DNA from: Augochlora pura
Taxonomy: Eukaryota; Arthropoda; Insecta; Hymenoptera; Halictidae
Assembly: GCF_028453695.1 (NCBI RefSeq)
Contig: NC_135777.1
Span: 21,786,796-21,850,795 of the forward strand
Direction: 5' to 3'
DNA: 64,000 nucleotides
Shown here: positions 35,186-46,115 of the stretch, one piece after another
How the letters are laid out: each line of letters opens with the position of its first letter
How positions within the stretch are numbered: position 1 is the stretch's first letter
The notes under the pieces: model-generated
What the model was told of the DNA's origin: nothing
The model's database searches: none
The model's input: the letters and a program-made list of their open reading frames with translations, nothing else
Made by a program: the position numbers and the translations under genes

Positions 35186-37348
35186 GGAGTTAAAGAGTTA
35201 AAGAGTTAAACCACCAATTAAATAAATTAAAAAATATGAACCTCCAAGCAATATAAATTAAGTAACTAACTTCGTACAATATAAAATAATTAACTAACTC
35301 CATACGATATAAAATATTACAAACATAACACAATCGATACCTCCCTCCAACAAACCACCATAACACCATAACTACCTACTTCCAACAAGTATAATGTTTT
35401 ATTTGCTCGAACCTGCTCTGAAATCCCTTTCAACCCTCACTCTCGACCCCTTTCCAACCCCTTCCCCAATCCACCGTGGTAACGCCGCGTTCTTTTTACG
35501 AGCGTCGACGTTGTAACGCGAAAATGACAATCTGAATGCGAAATTAGGCGCGACGACGCTTTAACACCGGCCACCGTCGTCGTCCTACCGCTGCGACGCT
35601 GTGTTCCGACTATGAAAAATGCATCAGCAAAGAACCGCGCAGGGGGGGACCTTCGATTTTCCCCGGGAAAAATCGGTGAAACGCGCGAGCCTCTCGGAAC
35701 GGCCGAGGACCGAGAGATAGAGAGAGGTCTCGCGAGGCTGTCGAGTGCCTCTCAGGAATAGACAATGTCAGGGAATCGGCGCCCCCGGACCAAGTTCAGC
35801 CTAGAGCATCGGCACTTTAAGAGAGCCCTTCCGTCTGCGCGGTATTGGTGGCTCGCACAAGCCACCCCTGTACCATCGGGGGAAGGCCGTCGCCGCGCCG
35901 CCTGTTTTATGCATAAAGTATTACAGGCTGAATACTTATTTTCGGGTTTACTGCCGGAATCTCCTCGCTGTGCCGTGTCGAGCCTTTTATGTGTTTTCCT
36001 GGCCGCGTTCTGTTGTTCTTGGCGATTTTATTGTACAGCAGCTGCGCGATCGATCGATCCGTTTAGTCGATATCGAGCTGTGCTCTAATTAGATTTAATT
36101 AAATTGGGTTATAGGGTTAGAAGATGGATTAATTATTAGAATGGATTTGTGGGAACTTCTCGCGGTTTTTATTGTGATGTATGGTTGATTGGATAAGCTA
36201 GTATATATAGTTTTTGTTATGCATTTTTATGATGACAGGAATTGTTATAGAAAATATTGGAGAACAGTCGGTTCGACTGAGACATTTTTAAGGGTTGCGT
36301 TTAGAAAGTAAAATATTGTATATTATTACAGTGTATTGTCACGCTTCCTGTCTAAGAGATTTAAATATGTATCCAAAAGACTTAAGTTTACAGATTTTAT
36401 TAAAATAATTATTATTATTAAGTGATTGATATAGATGTTACTGTAAGCGATAATGAAAAGTGAAAAACGTACTTAGGTCACTTTCAAAGTAATCGGCTGA
36501 AACCCAGCTTAACCTGCGCTGTTCTTCAACTACTATACTTCAACATTCTCCTATTACTATCCTTCGATATTCTCGAAACAATAAAAACCAAATTATTCTC
36601 AATGTTAATTATACATTTTTAATCAAAACACGTCTCATGATCGCATCGGTGTCGGCGATGCGACGATATCTCGCGCGACGGTCAATTAAACCGCACATCA
36701 CCGCGCGGAACGCATTCTTCATACAAATCGTTCATTAACAACGATTACAGCTGCAACAATCCTGACATTTTCCCGATCTCGTCAGCGACACGCTCGACGA
36801 TCGTGACTTTCCGATCGACCAGAGTCAATACGCGTCGGCGGACGCGTTTTGCAAACGCAGGTTACGTAAAGTTATTGCGTAATCCGCGCTTCCTCGTCGC
36901 AACGTCTACGCAGATCGCATCGATGCGCTTAAGGTCGCCGTCTTCATTTTTTTCCCGCACTCGTGCATATTTGCGTTCCGAGCTCCTGATAAGGCGACGC
37001 GTTAACCTTTCCGCATACCGGTGGAAAAATTCGAGCGTCGCGTCCCGTGGGGGAAAACAGCGGCGAAACGAGATGCAGACGGGGAAAGGGGCGTGGGACG
37101 CGGAGCCAACCTCTATCCGGAACTTATCGAGCGGACGTATCGAGTTCTGCTGACCGAATTTGATATTGTGTGAGTAATTTCATTCCGGGAATGCCTCGAC
37201 ATCTCTCTCTCCGCCGGGCTCCTCCGTTCCGAATACAAAACGGCTGCGAGCGCGGCCAACATTCCGATGATCCCCGATCGCTGGAATGTCTCTGTTCCGC
37301 GGCGGTAATCGCGTAGGAAAACGTTTGTCAATTAGACAGAGGGAAAGC

Positions 37349-37382
<34 letters not shown>

Positions 37383-37403
37383 GAGAAAGATAGAAAAAGA
37401 GAG
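35186..37403. other. Long stretch with no gene supported
   Basis: GAGTTAAA is repeated three times at 35187-35210. CpG-rich sequence lies at 35470-36090 and 36640-37320, including an open frame at 35765-36088 without motif. A GA microsatellite occupies about 37350-37378. Confidence 0.45.
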
Positions 37404-37500
37404 TTAACCCTTTGCGCTACGACTATTTTCACGCCGCGTTGATTAACATTTATTTAACCTTAATATTTTCCGTAGCAAAGACGGAATAATGGTCACTGAC
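37404..37500 (+). mobile_element. TTAA-element group 2 end next to the 44-bp satellite
   Basis: TTAACCCTTTGCGCTACGAC begins at 37404. CCGTAGCAAAG near 37471 is an inverted match to CTTTGCGCTACG. The 44-bp satellite follows directly. The right-hand terminus is not intact: AACTGGTCAAAGAG at about 37892 is the only trace. Confidence 0.55.
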
Positions 37501-37885
37501 TTATACGCATGACGAGTATACTCGTCGATACAGAAAATTTTGCAAACTTCTCCATGACGAGTATACTCGTCGATACAGAAAATTTTGCCACTTCTCCATG
37601 ACGAGTATACTCGTCGATACACAAAATTTTTCCACTTCTCCATGACGAGTATACTCGTCAATACACAAAATTTTCCCCACCTCTCCATGACGAGTATACT
37701 CGGCGATACACAAAATTTTCCCCACCTCTCCATGACGAGTATACTCGTCGATACACCAAATTTTGTCACTTCTCCATGACGAGTATACTCGTCGATACAT
37801 AAAATTTGGCCACTTCTCCATGACGAGTATACTCGTCGATACACCAAATTTTGCCACTTCTCCATGACGAGTATACTCGCCGATC
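37501..37885. repeat. 44-bp palindromic satellite, nine units
   Basis: The unit starts TCCATGACGAGTATACTCGT and continues CGATACACAAAATTTTGCCACTTC. Starts are at 37551, 37595, 37639, 37683, 37729, 37773, 37817 and 37861, plus an incomplete first unit at 37507. Each carries the dyad GACGAGTATACTCGTC, perfect in seven of nine units (single changes at about 37688 and 37866). The two overlapping minus-strand frames of 128 and 140 codons (for example Ser-Ser-Trp-Arg-Ser repeats) are products of the array. Confidence 0.95.
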
Positions 37886-39227
37886 ACAGCTAACTGGTCA
37901 AAGAGAGAGAAAGACAGAGAAACGAGAGAGATCGATCGAGGCGGAAGATCCGCGCCACAGATTCCCGTGTTTTACGATTTCACGGAGAGGAACACGGTGG
38001 CGGGGGGGATCCACGATCGATTAAAATGGAGGATCCGTGGATTCCGCGGAGATTTCCGGCTCCCGCTGGCTCGGCTTTAAACATCGCTCCGCTTTAATGG
38101 AGCTTCAACCCTCGCCGGGGTTCCGCGCCGCGGTGATGCAGTAAAAATTCCACATCCGCGCGGCGGGGCGGGTGCGGGTGCGGGGAGCGCCGGGGGACGG
38201 GTCGGACGGGAGAGGATGCTAATGGCGAGTCACGGGAGGAAACTTTAAGACACCGTTTGCAGCGCGAGGGGGGGAGCCGGTATTAAATCTATTTCCTCTC
38301 CCCCTCTGCTGGTTTCCGAGTAACAGCGGCCCCTCCGCATGAAACATTCAATGCGATGCCGTGGCCCGAAAGACGCGAAATCGTCGGAAAAACCGAATTC
38401 CGCGGGAAATAACGGGCGGTCTAGCCATCCGATACCCTGCGCGGAGCTTCAAGATTTGGATCGATGGTCTTAGAATTTTACCTATTCCCTCTAGTATATT
38501 AAAAAGTTATTTATTCTGCGTCGCAATTGGATCGCGATGTTTTCAGTGAGATTGACTTCTTGGAAAATTAATTAATATTTCCGATGAAGGAGGTAAATTA
38601 AGTAGATTTTTAGATCCTAGGATGATCTCCTACGACGCGTCTAAGTGGTTAAATATACTAACAGAAATGCTCTCACGGTATAGTCTATGCTTGCTAAGTG
38701 AAACATCCGCTGCGCATCGCTCGAAAAAAACGCAGCGCAAACGGAGCGCCAATTAAAATTGTTCTCGCCGCGTAAAGTAAACTGCGCGGCATTTCTCGCG
38801 CCGTTCGATTAATCATTCAGCCGGGGGAACGCAGCGCGTCCTCGAATGATTCCGCGGCGGACAACGTGTTCGCCGATGACGTTCGCGCGTATCAATTAAG
38901 AAGCGGACGTACCCGACACGTTTTGCCCGTCCCCGTAATGCGCCGACAACGTGGCAGAAGCTCGTCGCTCGTCACACGGAATTATTAACCGTTCGAATGC
39001 CAAGCAGCGATTTCACGGTTTTTCTACACTCCGAGAGAAAAAGATAGCACGCGCGAAAGACTGTTTCAAGGGAATGCAACACTGAGACTAACTAAACTGA
39101 GCTAAGATTTGGCTACAGTGCCAGCCAACCGTAGTCCACGAAAGCATTTCCGAGAAAAATATCTTGTCGCACATCGTAAATTAGCAGATCGAGTTACAAA
39201 GGACCTGCCGCAGCAGCGCCGACCGAG
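37886..39227. other. CpG-rich DNA, no gene seen
   Basis: No motif-bearing frame. TTAACCGTTCGAATGCC at 38985 could be the decayed left end of the element whose right end is at 39372. Confidence 0.42.
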
Positions 39228-39372
39228 GTAACACTTTAAATCGACCGGGCGCCGTATCGGTGCCGCTCGAGTTGACACTTCAAATCGGCCGGGCGCCGTA
39301 TCGGCGCCGCTCGAGTTGACACTTCGAATCGGCCGGGCGCCGTATCGGTGCCGCTCGAGTGCAAAGGGTTAA
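39228..39372. repeat. 44-bp dyad array, three units, ending in a TTAA-element terminus
   Basis: Units start at 39228, 39272 and 39316 and read TTGACACTTCAAATCGGCC then GGGCGCCGTATCGGYGCCGC plus TCGAG. The middle unit holds GGCGCCGTATCGGCGCC, arms of seven bases around TAT. The array runs straight into GTGCAAAGGGTTAA, with TTAA at 39369-39372. Confidence 0.88.
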
Positions 39373-40533
39373 ATAACGTCAAGAAAACGTTAACATCGCG
39401 TCTTCGTAAACATCGAGAGAAGCGATCGAGAGAATTGACTAAATCGGACCGGTTAAAGGGCGCGAGACGATCGAAGAGCGGGGACTTTAAAGTTGGTCCC
39501 GTGATCGTCGAATTGTAGACTGGAATGCGACGAGATTGGAAGCATAAGATTGGGATGCTTGAGAGAGGGAGAGGGAGGCAGCGGACGTGGAAATCTCGAA
39601 CGTGCGACTCTCTTTCGCACAGGTGCGAGAGGACGTTCGACAAAGGAGGGCTCTCTCGCAGGGTCCAAAGACCCCGGCGTTTCTCGAATTCCGTGGAACT
39701 TGAAACAGTCGGAGAGGCAAATGGCACGCGGGCTCCCGGAGTCCATCGTACGCCGATAATCCGGCCGTTAAAGGCTCGCTCGCGCGCGCGCGCGCCTCGC
39801 GTCTTTCGCGAGAAGCGACGCGACGCATCGATAACGAGATCCGACCGAGTTTCCACCGATAACTGCGGGGAATTGGCCGAACACGGCGCACTTGGCGATC
39901 GAGGCGAATGCAATTATTAAGATCCTCGTCTCTTACTCTCTACCCCCCTCTCTCTCTCTCGCGCGCGCGCGCTCGCTCGCTCGCTCGTTTCTCCGTTCAT
40001 TCGATCCAAGTTCCCGCGATTCTGTCGCGGCCGATACCGCGTGTCCTTTCATTGAAAAGGAACTCGGAGCGAACGGGTTATCGGGGTCGAATGTAATTCA
40101 GAGCGATACCGGATATCTCGAGGATACCGTCGAGACGCTATTGGTCACTGGGCCAAGGGAAATAGTTGCAACATTTCGCCGGTGTTTGGCAGATGCCCCG
40201 CGGTCTTCGGGTCCGCTCGCTGAAATTTGACGGATTTTTCGAAATGCTGCGAGCATGGCTCGGCGACTGTCTTAGGCAAAAGCACTGTATAGTCTAAATT
40301 GGTATAGTCTAAATTAATGCATTAATACTGGGGTATTATTGTTAAAATTTTCCTGTACGACGGGTGATTTTTAATATTTTGATTTGTTATTAATATATTC
40401 GTGAGGTATTAGTAAGTATTCAATTTGGATGATTTTTGGATGCGCTGTATTTTATTGTTAATGTTCATATATGAAAGGTTGCTAAATTTCTTTAAAACTC
40501 TGTAAATGGCTTCTGCGTAATTTTTTAAATTGA
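39373..40533. other. CpG-rich then AT-rich DNA, no gene supported
   Basis: CGCGCGCGCGCG at about 39782-39796 and GCTCGCTCGCTCGCTCG near 39970-39987. Long overlapping frames on both strands at 39236-40230 fit the stop-poor composition; none shows a domain. Confidence 0.42.
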
Positions 40534-40797
40534 ATCATTGTTGAAATATCTGTTTCTTATGGACAAAGAAAGGAGCAGGAACCCATTTCTCAAGGATATC
40601 CCGATTTGTCCTCGGACGCGCTACTAAAATATCAAATTACAAGCGGAAAGGCAGCTGAAGGCAGAAAGTCTTGGTATAGTAAACTAGAGGAAGGTTCCAG
40701 GAATAATTTTTGGTTGAGATCCCAATACATATTTTACCTAATTCTAATAAAAATTAATTTAAAATATATCAAACGTATAGATCAGATATCTCCATAG
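40534..40797 (+). CDS. Unidentified exon-like open frame (hypothetical)
   Basis: An open frame of about 87 codons runs between stops in otherwise AT-rich DNA. Its middle (about 40573-40700) reads as varied, protein-like sequence (Glu-Gln-Glu-Pro-Ile-Ser-Gln-Gly-Tyr-Pro-Asp-Leu, then Lys-Tyr-Gln-Ile-Thr-Ser-Gly-Lys), unlike the simple-repeat frames elsewhere. The C-terminal third is AT-driven Ile/Lys/Tyr and likely untranslated. No start codon is evident in frame; candidate donors (GTATAG after 40674, GTTCCA after 40692) are weak. It may be a transposon remnant, an exon or chance; I recognise no family. Confidence 0.2.
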   Translation: MIVEISVSYGQRKEQEPISQGYPDLSSDALLKYQITSGKAAEGRKSWYSKLEEGSRNNFWLRSQYIFYLILIKINLKYIKRIDQISP

Positions 40798-41624
40798 ATA
40801 TATAATTTTTAATGCAATTAAACTATACAATGGAATAAATAATTAAAGCACATACAAGTCAAAATAACTAATTTTTAATACCCTGAATCGAATAAACCAT
40901 TAATATTATAAATTTATCACCGCGAACTTTGAATAATAATTTAATATAATTTTTAATTTTTAATGTAATAATTTAATATTAAAGTCGCGGCGATATAACA
41001 AATGCTTGAAACAACCAGATATCGCTGCCTTTACTAACATTTTTGTTACTACTTTATACACTGCTTTTTTAATATTCCTCAATTCTTTATGCAAATATAA
41101 ATATTCTAGATTTCAAATATATAATAATAAGAATTTTTTAATTATTCATTTCTTGAATTTTTCTCTATTTTTCAAAGCACTGCGCGTTCGATATAATCGC
41201 GCGGGGCGCGTATGGAAAAGCGCGGGAAACGCGGACGCACCGCGCGTCCAATTAGGCAGTCGCGCAACGTGTTAATCGCCGCCAATAAGGCGTAATGAGA
41301 CGCGACGAATAGATTTGTCGCGAGCCTTTCTTTGTCCCGCGAACCGAAACCCCTCCCCCCGGTGACATTGTGTCGTTCGCAGTAATTGCTTGATTACAAT
41401 GTCGCCGCGGCGCCCATCCCGGGGCACAAGCCTTTCACTATTTATTGCCGCCGAAATCGCTGCGCGAATAGAATGCGCTTTTCGACGAACAATCCGATGA
41501 CACGGTGCGTTCCACCTGCGGCGATTGAACTTCCAAGTGGTATAGTTTGAATAGTAATGAAACTTAAAGTTGTTTCATAAAGACGGAAACGAGATAAATT
41601 TGTTGGGGAATAAAATTGCAAAAT
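40798..41624. other. AT-rich then CpG-rich DNA, no gene seen
   Basis: AT-rich to about 41170, CpG-rich at 41180-41540. No coherent frame. Confidence 0.42.
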
Positions 41625-41760
41625 TAATTCATTCGGAAATTTCTTATTAATTTGTTTGGAAGTTTCCTAGTAATTTATTTGGAAATTTCCTATTAATTAA
41701 TTTGGATATTTCTCATTTTCCATTAGTTCATTTGGAAGTTTCCCATATTAATTAATTTTA
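41625..41760. repeat. About 28-bp minisatellite, five units
   Basis: TTCATTTGGAAATTTCYTAT and variants recur about every 27-29 bp, ending in TTAATTAATTT. Confidence 0.8.
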
Positions 41761-42842
41761 TTAAAATTGGAAAATTGAATAGGATACTTTAATTTTATGA
41801 AATTGTTGAGGGTTTCAGCGAGTTGTTGGAAGTGTTACCCAACATTTTAGATTGTTTAAAAAATGAAGCTTTAAGTGAGTAAAGTTAATAAATATATCAT
41901 AATAAGTATTTCAAATATTTAAAAAAAACCTTGAATAGTGGCAAATCGTTCGATAAAATGTTTCAACTAAGAACAGTATTAATAATCGAACTTTCAACAA
42001 TTTTATGAAACACCTACAATATTCTAGCTTTGTTTAAAAAAGTGAAGAGCACATATTGCAAATATTAAAAAAAAAATCCTGAACAGTATCAAATCAGTAG
42101 CTAGAACAATTCAACGAGGATAATTGATAATCACTTTTTTACCAATTTTATAAATTTGAACTTTAATAATAAAAAAATGTTCTTTGAAATAGATTTATCA
42201 ATTTCGTCGTCGAATCGAGTCGCCGCTCGGTTGCACATGGTCGATACATCTCGATGAATTTAGGGTTGGCGCTGGTTGGTAGAACGCAGAAAGCGAGAGA
42301 GAGAAAGAGAGAGAGAGAAAGAGAGAGAGAGAGGCATGTAACGACAAGGATCTAATTTCGTACAAGAATCGCGGCTGTCCGGTGCAGAGACCCGGGGACG
42401 CGCGCGGTTCAGGGTCCGGTGTTCGGCGAGACGATCGGACATTTTTCCGTAGAATCCCGCCCGCCGGATTCCGGATCGCGGGCACAGGTTGTATAATCTT
42501 CGGCTTCGCCGGCAGGCGCTTTCTTCTCGCCGGACAAAGGGCTCGTTCGCGTGAGAAACCGAAAAGACACTTAAATTCGAGGGCGCACCGATGAAATATC
42601 GGGGCTTGTATACCCCCCTCCCCTTCGCCCCCTCCTCCTCCTCCCCTCCCCCAGTCAGCTCGATTTGACCCTTTGAAATAGCCATCGGCCCGCGGGCCGA
42701 TAGCCTCGATCGGGAAGTGAACGAGTCCCCTGGCCCGGTAAAACGGAAAAAAGGCTTCGAAAGGAGGCCAAGGAACGAGGGAACGGCTTCGGACAGCGAG
42801 GGAGACGAAGAGAAAGAGAGAGAGAGATATGGACATTTTATT
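41761..42842. other. AT-rich then GC-rich DNA, no gene supported
   Basis: AT-rich to 42200; a GA microsatellite lies at about 42293-42333 and CTCCTCCTCC at about 42630-42645. The minus-strand frames of about 215 codons here begin and end in CT/GA repeat sequence and have no domain. Confidence 0.45.
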
Positions 42843-43100
42843 TTAACCCTTTGCGCTCGAAGCCAATTTAACTGTAAACCTACAATAATTTCTTCGGCTT
42901 CTAGTATTTCCAATTTATATAACAAAGTGCATTTTATGCGTATATAATTGATTCTTGTGATTCATACTCTAAACATAACATAACCTTAACAATTTTTAAT
43001 ATGCACACTTTGCTAGTATAGAGATTACTTTGGAACGTGATGGAACAATTTTTGTGGTGCCTCGGAGTCACCACTCGAAAGGGTTAATGCAAAGGGTTAA
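42843..43100 (+). mobile_element. TTAA-element group 1, best copy, with a doubled right end
   Basis: The left end TTAACCCTTTGCGCTCGAAG continues CCAATTTAACTGTAAA. The right end GGTGCCTCGGAGTCACCACT then CGAAAGGGTTAA has TTAA at 43084-43087, followed at once by a second terminus TGCAAAGGGTTAA ending at 43100. No coding capacity. The doubled end may record a second element inserted at the same TTAA or a terminal duplication. Confidence 0.82.
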
Positions 43101-43128
43101 TAAAAATGGCGTAAATTTTTAAGGAAAA

Positions 43129-43380
43129 AAGAGCGAAAGAGACGAAGAGAGAGAGAGAGAGGAAAATAGAGCGAAAGAGGCGGAGAGAGAGAGAAAAAAA
43201 TTGGGCAGAGAAAGAAAGAGAGCGAAAGAGACGAAGAGAGAAAAATAGAGAGAGAGAGAGAGAGATAGAGAGAGGAAAAGGGATCGAAAGAGACGAAGAG
43301 CGAAAGCCAGAAGGAGGGAGCGAAAGAGCCGATGAAAGAAAGAGGTAGAAAAGCGACGAAAGAAGCCGGGCGAGAGGAAC
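43129..43380. repeat. GA-rich purine tract with GCGAAAGAGACGAAGAG units
   Basis: Almost pure purine on the plus strand with GAGCGAAAGAGACGAAGAGA recurring irregularly. Overlapping minus-strand Ser/Leu/Phe frames are artefacts. Confidence 0.9.
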
Positions 43381-43754
43381 ACGAGCGCAACACGCATACC
43401 TGGCGTGCATCGACTACCTGCCCTGGGTTAACTCCGGTGCCACACGGTGCATCTCGGTGAGCCGGGGTCCCCTGTTGTGTTCGTCGCCCCATCGGTCGTT
43501 GCCTTCTCGCGTAGTACCGAATCGAAGAATCCGCTGACTAAGGCCTCCGAACCCCAGGACCAGTTCGGATCTCCCCCCCTCCCCCTCCTCCCATCGCGAA
43601 ATTTTCTTCGCTTCGCTCGTCCTCCTCTCCGCACCGAATCACACACTTTCCCGCGATTAACCTCCCGATCGAGCGCATTCTTCTCCTCTTAACACCGAAC
43701 CCCTCCCCTCCCTCTCTACTCCCCGTTCCCCTTTCGCACCCTGTTTTCTACCAG
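43381..43754. other. CpG-rich DNA then a pyrimidine-rich tract
   Basis: The last about 60 bases (43692-43754) are pyrimidine-rich and end TTTTCTACCAG, a good splice acceptor, leading into the candidate exon at 43755. Confidence 0.45.
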
Positions 43755-43869
43755 CTGCGCTCAGAAGGAGCCCAACGACGCGTTCTTGCCGTGGCATATG
43801 TTCGACATCAACGTCGGATTGGCTCCAGTCGGTCTGCATCTTTTTTTCGCATCAGTTGCGAAGGGGTAA
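43755..43869 (+). CDS. Candidate exon, unidentified (hypothetical)
   Basis: A strong acceptor (a pyrimidine tract of about 60 bases ending CTACCAG at 43754) precedes a frame starting at 43756 that stays open for 37 codons to a TAA at 43867. Codons 1-20 (Cys-Ala-Gln-Lys-Glu-Pro-Asn-Asp-Ala-Phe, then Pro-Trp-His-Met-Phe-Asp-Ile-Asn-Val-Gly) use mainly C or G in the third position and look coding. GGG|GTAAAT at 43865/43866 could be a donor, so it could be an internal exon or a last exon ending at the TAA. No upstream partner exon was found in the window and I recognise no family. Chance remains likely for a frame this short. Confidence 0.33.
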
Positions 43870-44005
43870 ATACGATTCAGTTTTTCCGAAGTTGATTCGT
43901 TCCTTTTTTAAGTTAATTTGTTCCTTTTTTAAGTTGATTCGTTCCTTTTAAAGTTGATTTGTTCCTTTTCAAGTTGATTTGTTTCTTCGCAAATCGATTC
44001 GTTTG
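43870..44005. repeat. 26-bp minisatellite, about five units
   Basis: AAGTTGATTYGTTCCTTTT recurs about every 25-26 bp (CGAAGTTGATTCG near 43889, then further units), decaying at the right edge. Confidence 0.82.
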
Positions 44006-44313
44006 TTCTAAAAATACTAAAATTCCGAAAAACGATGCTCTTCCCTCAGCTCACCGCGCCCCTGAAGTCTCCGTGCGAAGTTCGTCAGCGTAACCCCGAA
44101 GAGCAGACTGTGTGCATTCCATCGCTGAAAAGAGGCGAGGACTCGGGGTTTAAAAGCCCCCCCACCACGGCCGAAATCGAGAGGCATCGCCGTGTTGCGC
44201 CGTTTTAGAAAATTGTGTACGCCGGCTAAGTGCGAGAAGCCTGGCAATTTGCTAATGAACTTTAATCCTTGAACGGAACGGTACCGCTCCTCCTCCATTG
44301 TTAATGCCACGTC

Positions 44314-44365
<52 letters not shown>

Positions 44366-44559
44366 GAGAAGCGGAGAGTCGGCCTCGTTACCGGGGAATT
44401 AGTTTAGAAAACAGAGAGTAGAATATTCGCCTTGGAAGTTGCCGGGGGACGGAGGGGGGGGGGGGGAGGAGTCGTCGCTGAACAAGATAGAGAACACAGG
44501 ACTCGATTACCCTTGACGAAATCACGCGGCCCCGGGGTCAAAGCGCCGTGAGAGCCCTA

Positions 44560-44590
<31 letters not shown>

Positions 44591-44999
44591 CTCTCTACTT
44601 CGTGGAAATTTGCATGCGGAGGGATGGAGCGTCGCCGGCTAGACACCGTAAAGAAGGGAACCATCGAAACTTTTCGCATCGCGCCGCGAAACTTCGATGA
44701 TGACCGTGAAAGAAAGCCGCGTGTTCTTCGGAAACGGGGACGAAGGGGGATGGGTACAGGACCACCCTTTGCGCCTAGTCTTACCCATGAGGATGCTGTG
44801 ACGCAGCGAGATCGATCGCTGTACGAAATTTGACCGGTCGATGAAGTGTTAAAGTATTTTATTTAATTGAATCATCATTGCAAAGCGAACTTGTAGAATT
44901 ACTTCTTCAACGTTATTACTTACTATAAATTTTAATAAAGTAAAGGAACCATAACGTCGAAACAACTTTTTAGAAATTAGGTTAGAATTAATTCCATTC
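44006..44999. other. Mixed DNA with CT tracts and a G13 run, no gene seen
   Basis: (CT)n at about 44315-44361 and 44560-44597; thirteen G at 44454-44466. No coherent frame. Confidence 0.5.
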
Positions 45000-45130
45000 G
45001 CCACGTATCGAAGACCTGAAATAAAAATTCTAAAGACCTAAAATAAAAATCCAAAAAACTTAAAATCCAAACAACCTAAAATTAAAACTCCAAAAAACTT
45101 AAAATTGAAATCCTAAAGGCCTAAGAAAAA
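45000..45130. repeat. About 22-bp degenerate repeat (CCTAAAATAAAAATTC)
   Basis: CTAAAATAAAAATYCTAAAG-like units recur five or six times with substitutions. Confidence 0.75.
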
Positions 45131-45984
45131 AATTTAATCATCCGATCACGCTGCTTTCATCGAAATAATTAGAAAAAGAATTCCCGTCTCTCAGAGTCCT
45201 CTTTAAAAATTTCTATCCTCGCTGAAAAATCCGCGGTCCACTTAAAACCGCCAAGATTACATTCACTTTGATTCGTCGCGATCTGATTTACGGCGGCCCC
45301 CGTAGCCAGCTACCCCAAAGAAGGGTCCTCGACTGGCGGCGAGCCAACGCCCGCCTGGAAACGCTCGAGCATCCGAGACGTTCGCGGAGTCGCAAGGATC
45401 CGCGGCGAAGTCCTCGAAAGTCGCCCGACCACAGCCGAGAAGAGAAACTTCGAAATTCGTTGGAGAAAGAAAAGGGTCTCCCGTCGGTCCGCGCGTTCCA
45501 CGCCGCGAGGCTCGCGCAACATTATGTTTTTTATATCCGTTGTTCATTGAAACACCCGCGCACAATGCCGAGCACTTTAGTTCGCGTAGGAGGGTTTCGC
45601 GGAAGTTTCGGGGTGGGGAGGAGGAGGAGGGAAGTTCGAGGACCCCGGGACATTGTGCCAGGACTTCGGCGCGGCGCTGGCCGACGTTTACGCTCGTTTC
45701 AACGTCGTCGAGATTTTCGATACCTCGGTTTGAATAAAACGCCGAGGCTGGTCGAGCAAGTTCCCCGTTGCCCGGGAATACTTTAGAACGCGGCGCCTAC
45801 GCGTATCCGCGATCTTCGTTGCGGCGCGGCGCGGCAAAGGCGGCCGACAGATGCGAACAGCCACCGAATTGGTGCGCGATGGGGTTTTTTGAAGAAGCGG
45901 GAGGAGACACCCTAGAAGACTGAATGAAGTTAGCAGTTCTATGCAATTTCTTCATTGAGAACTTTTACTATTTATTATATCGAG
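45131..45984. other. CpG-rich DNA, no gene supported
   Basis: A plus-strand frame of 172 codons (45268-45786) overlaps open minus frames; Arg-rich throughout with no motif. Confidence 0.42.
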
Positions 45985-46115
45985 TACTTTTAATTAATAA
46001 TATTACTTTTTATTGTTAATAATATTACTTTTTATTGTTAATAATATTACTTTTATATTATTAATAATATTACTTTTATATTATTAATAATATTACTTTT
46101 ATATTATTAATATTT
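45985..46115. repeat. About 22-24-bp AT-rich array
   Basis: TAATAATATTACTTTTTATT and TAATAATATTACTTTTATAT units recur about five times. Confidence 0.88.

Noticed and set aside
37443..37887. Two overlapping minus-strand frames of 128 and 140 codons
   Set aside because: Both are read through the 44-bp satellite. The repeated Arg-Arg-Val-Tyr-Ser-Ser-Trp-Arg peptide follows from the DNA unit.
42198..42925. Two overlapping minus-strand frames of over 210 codons
   Set aside because: They are open in parallel, start and end in CT repeats, and show no domain or splice support.
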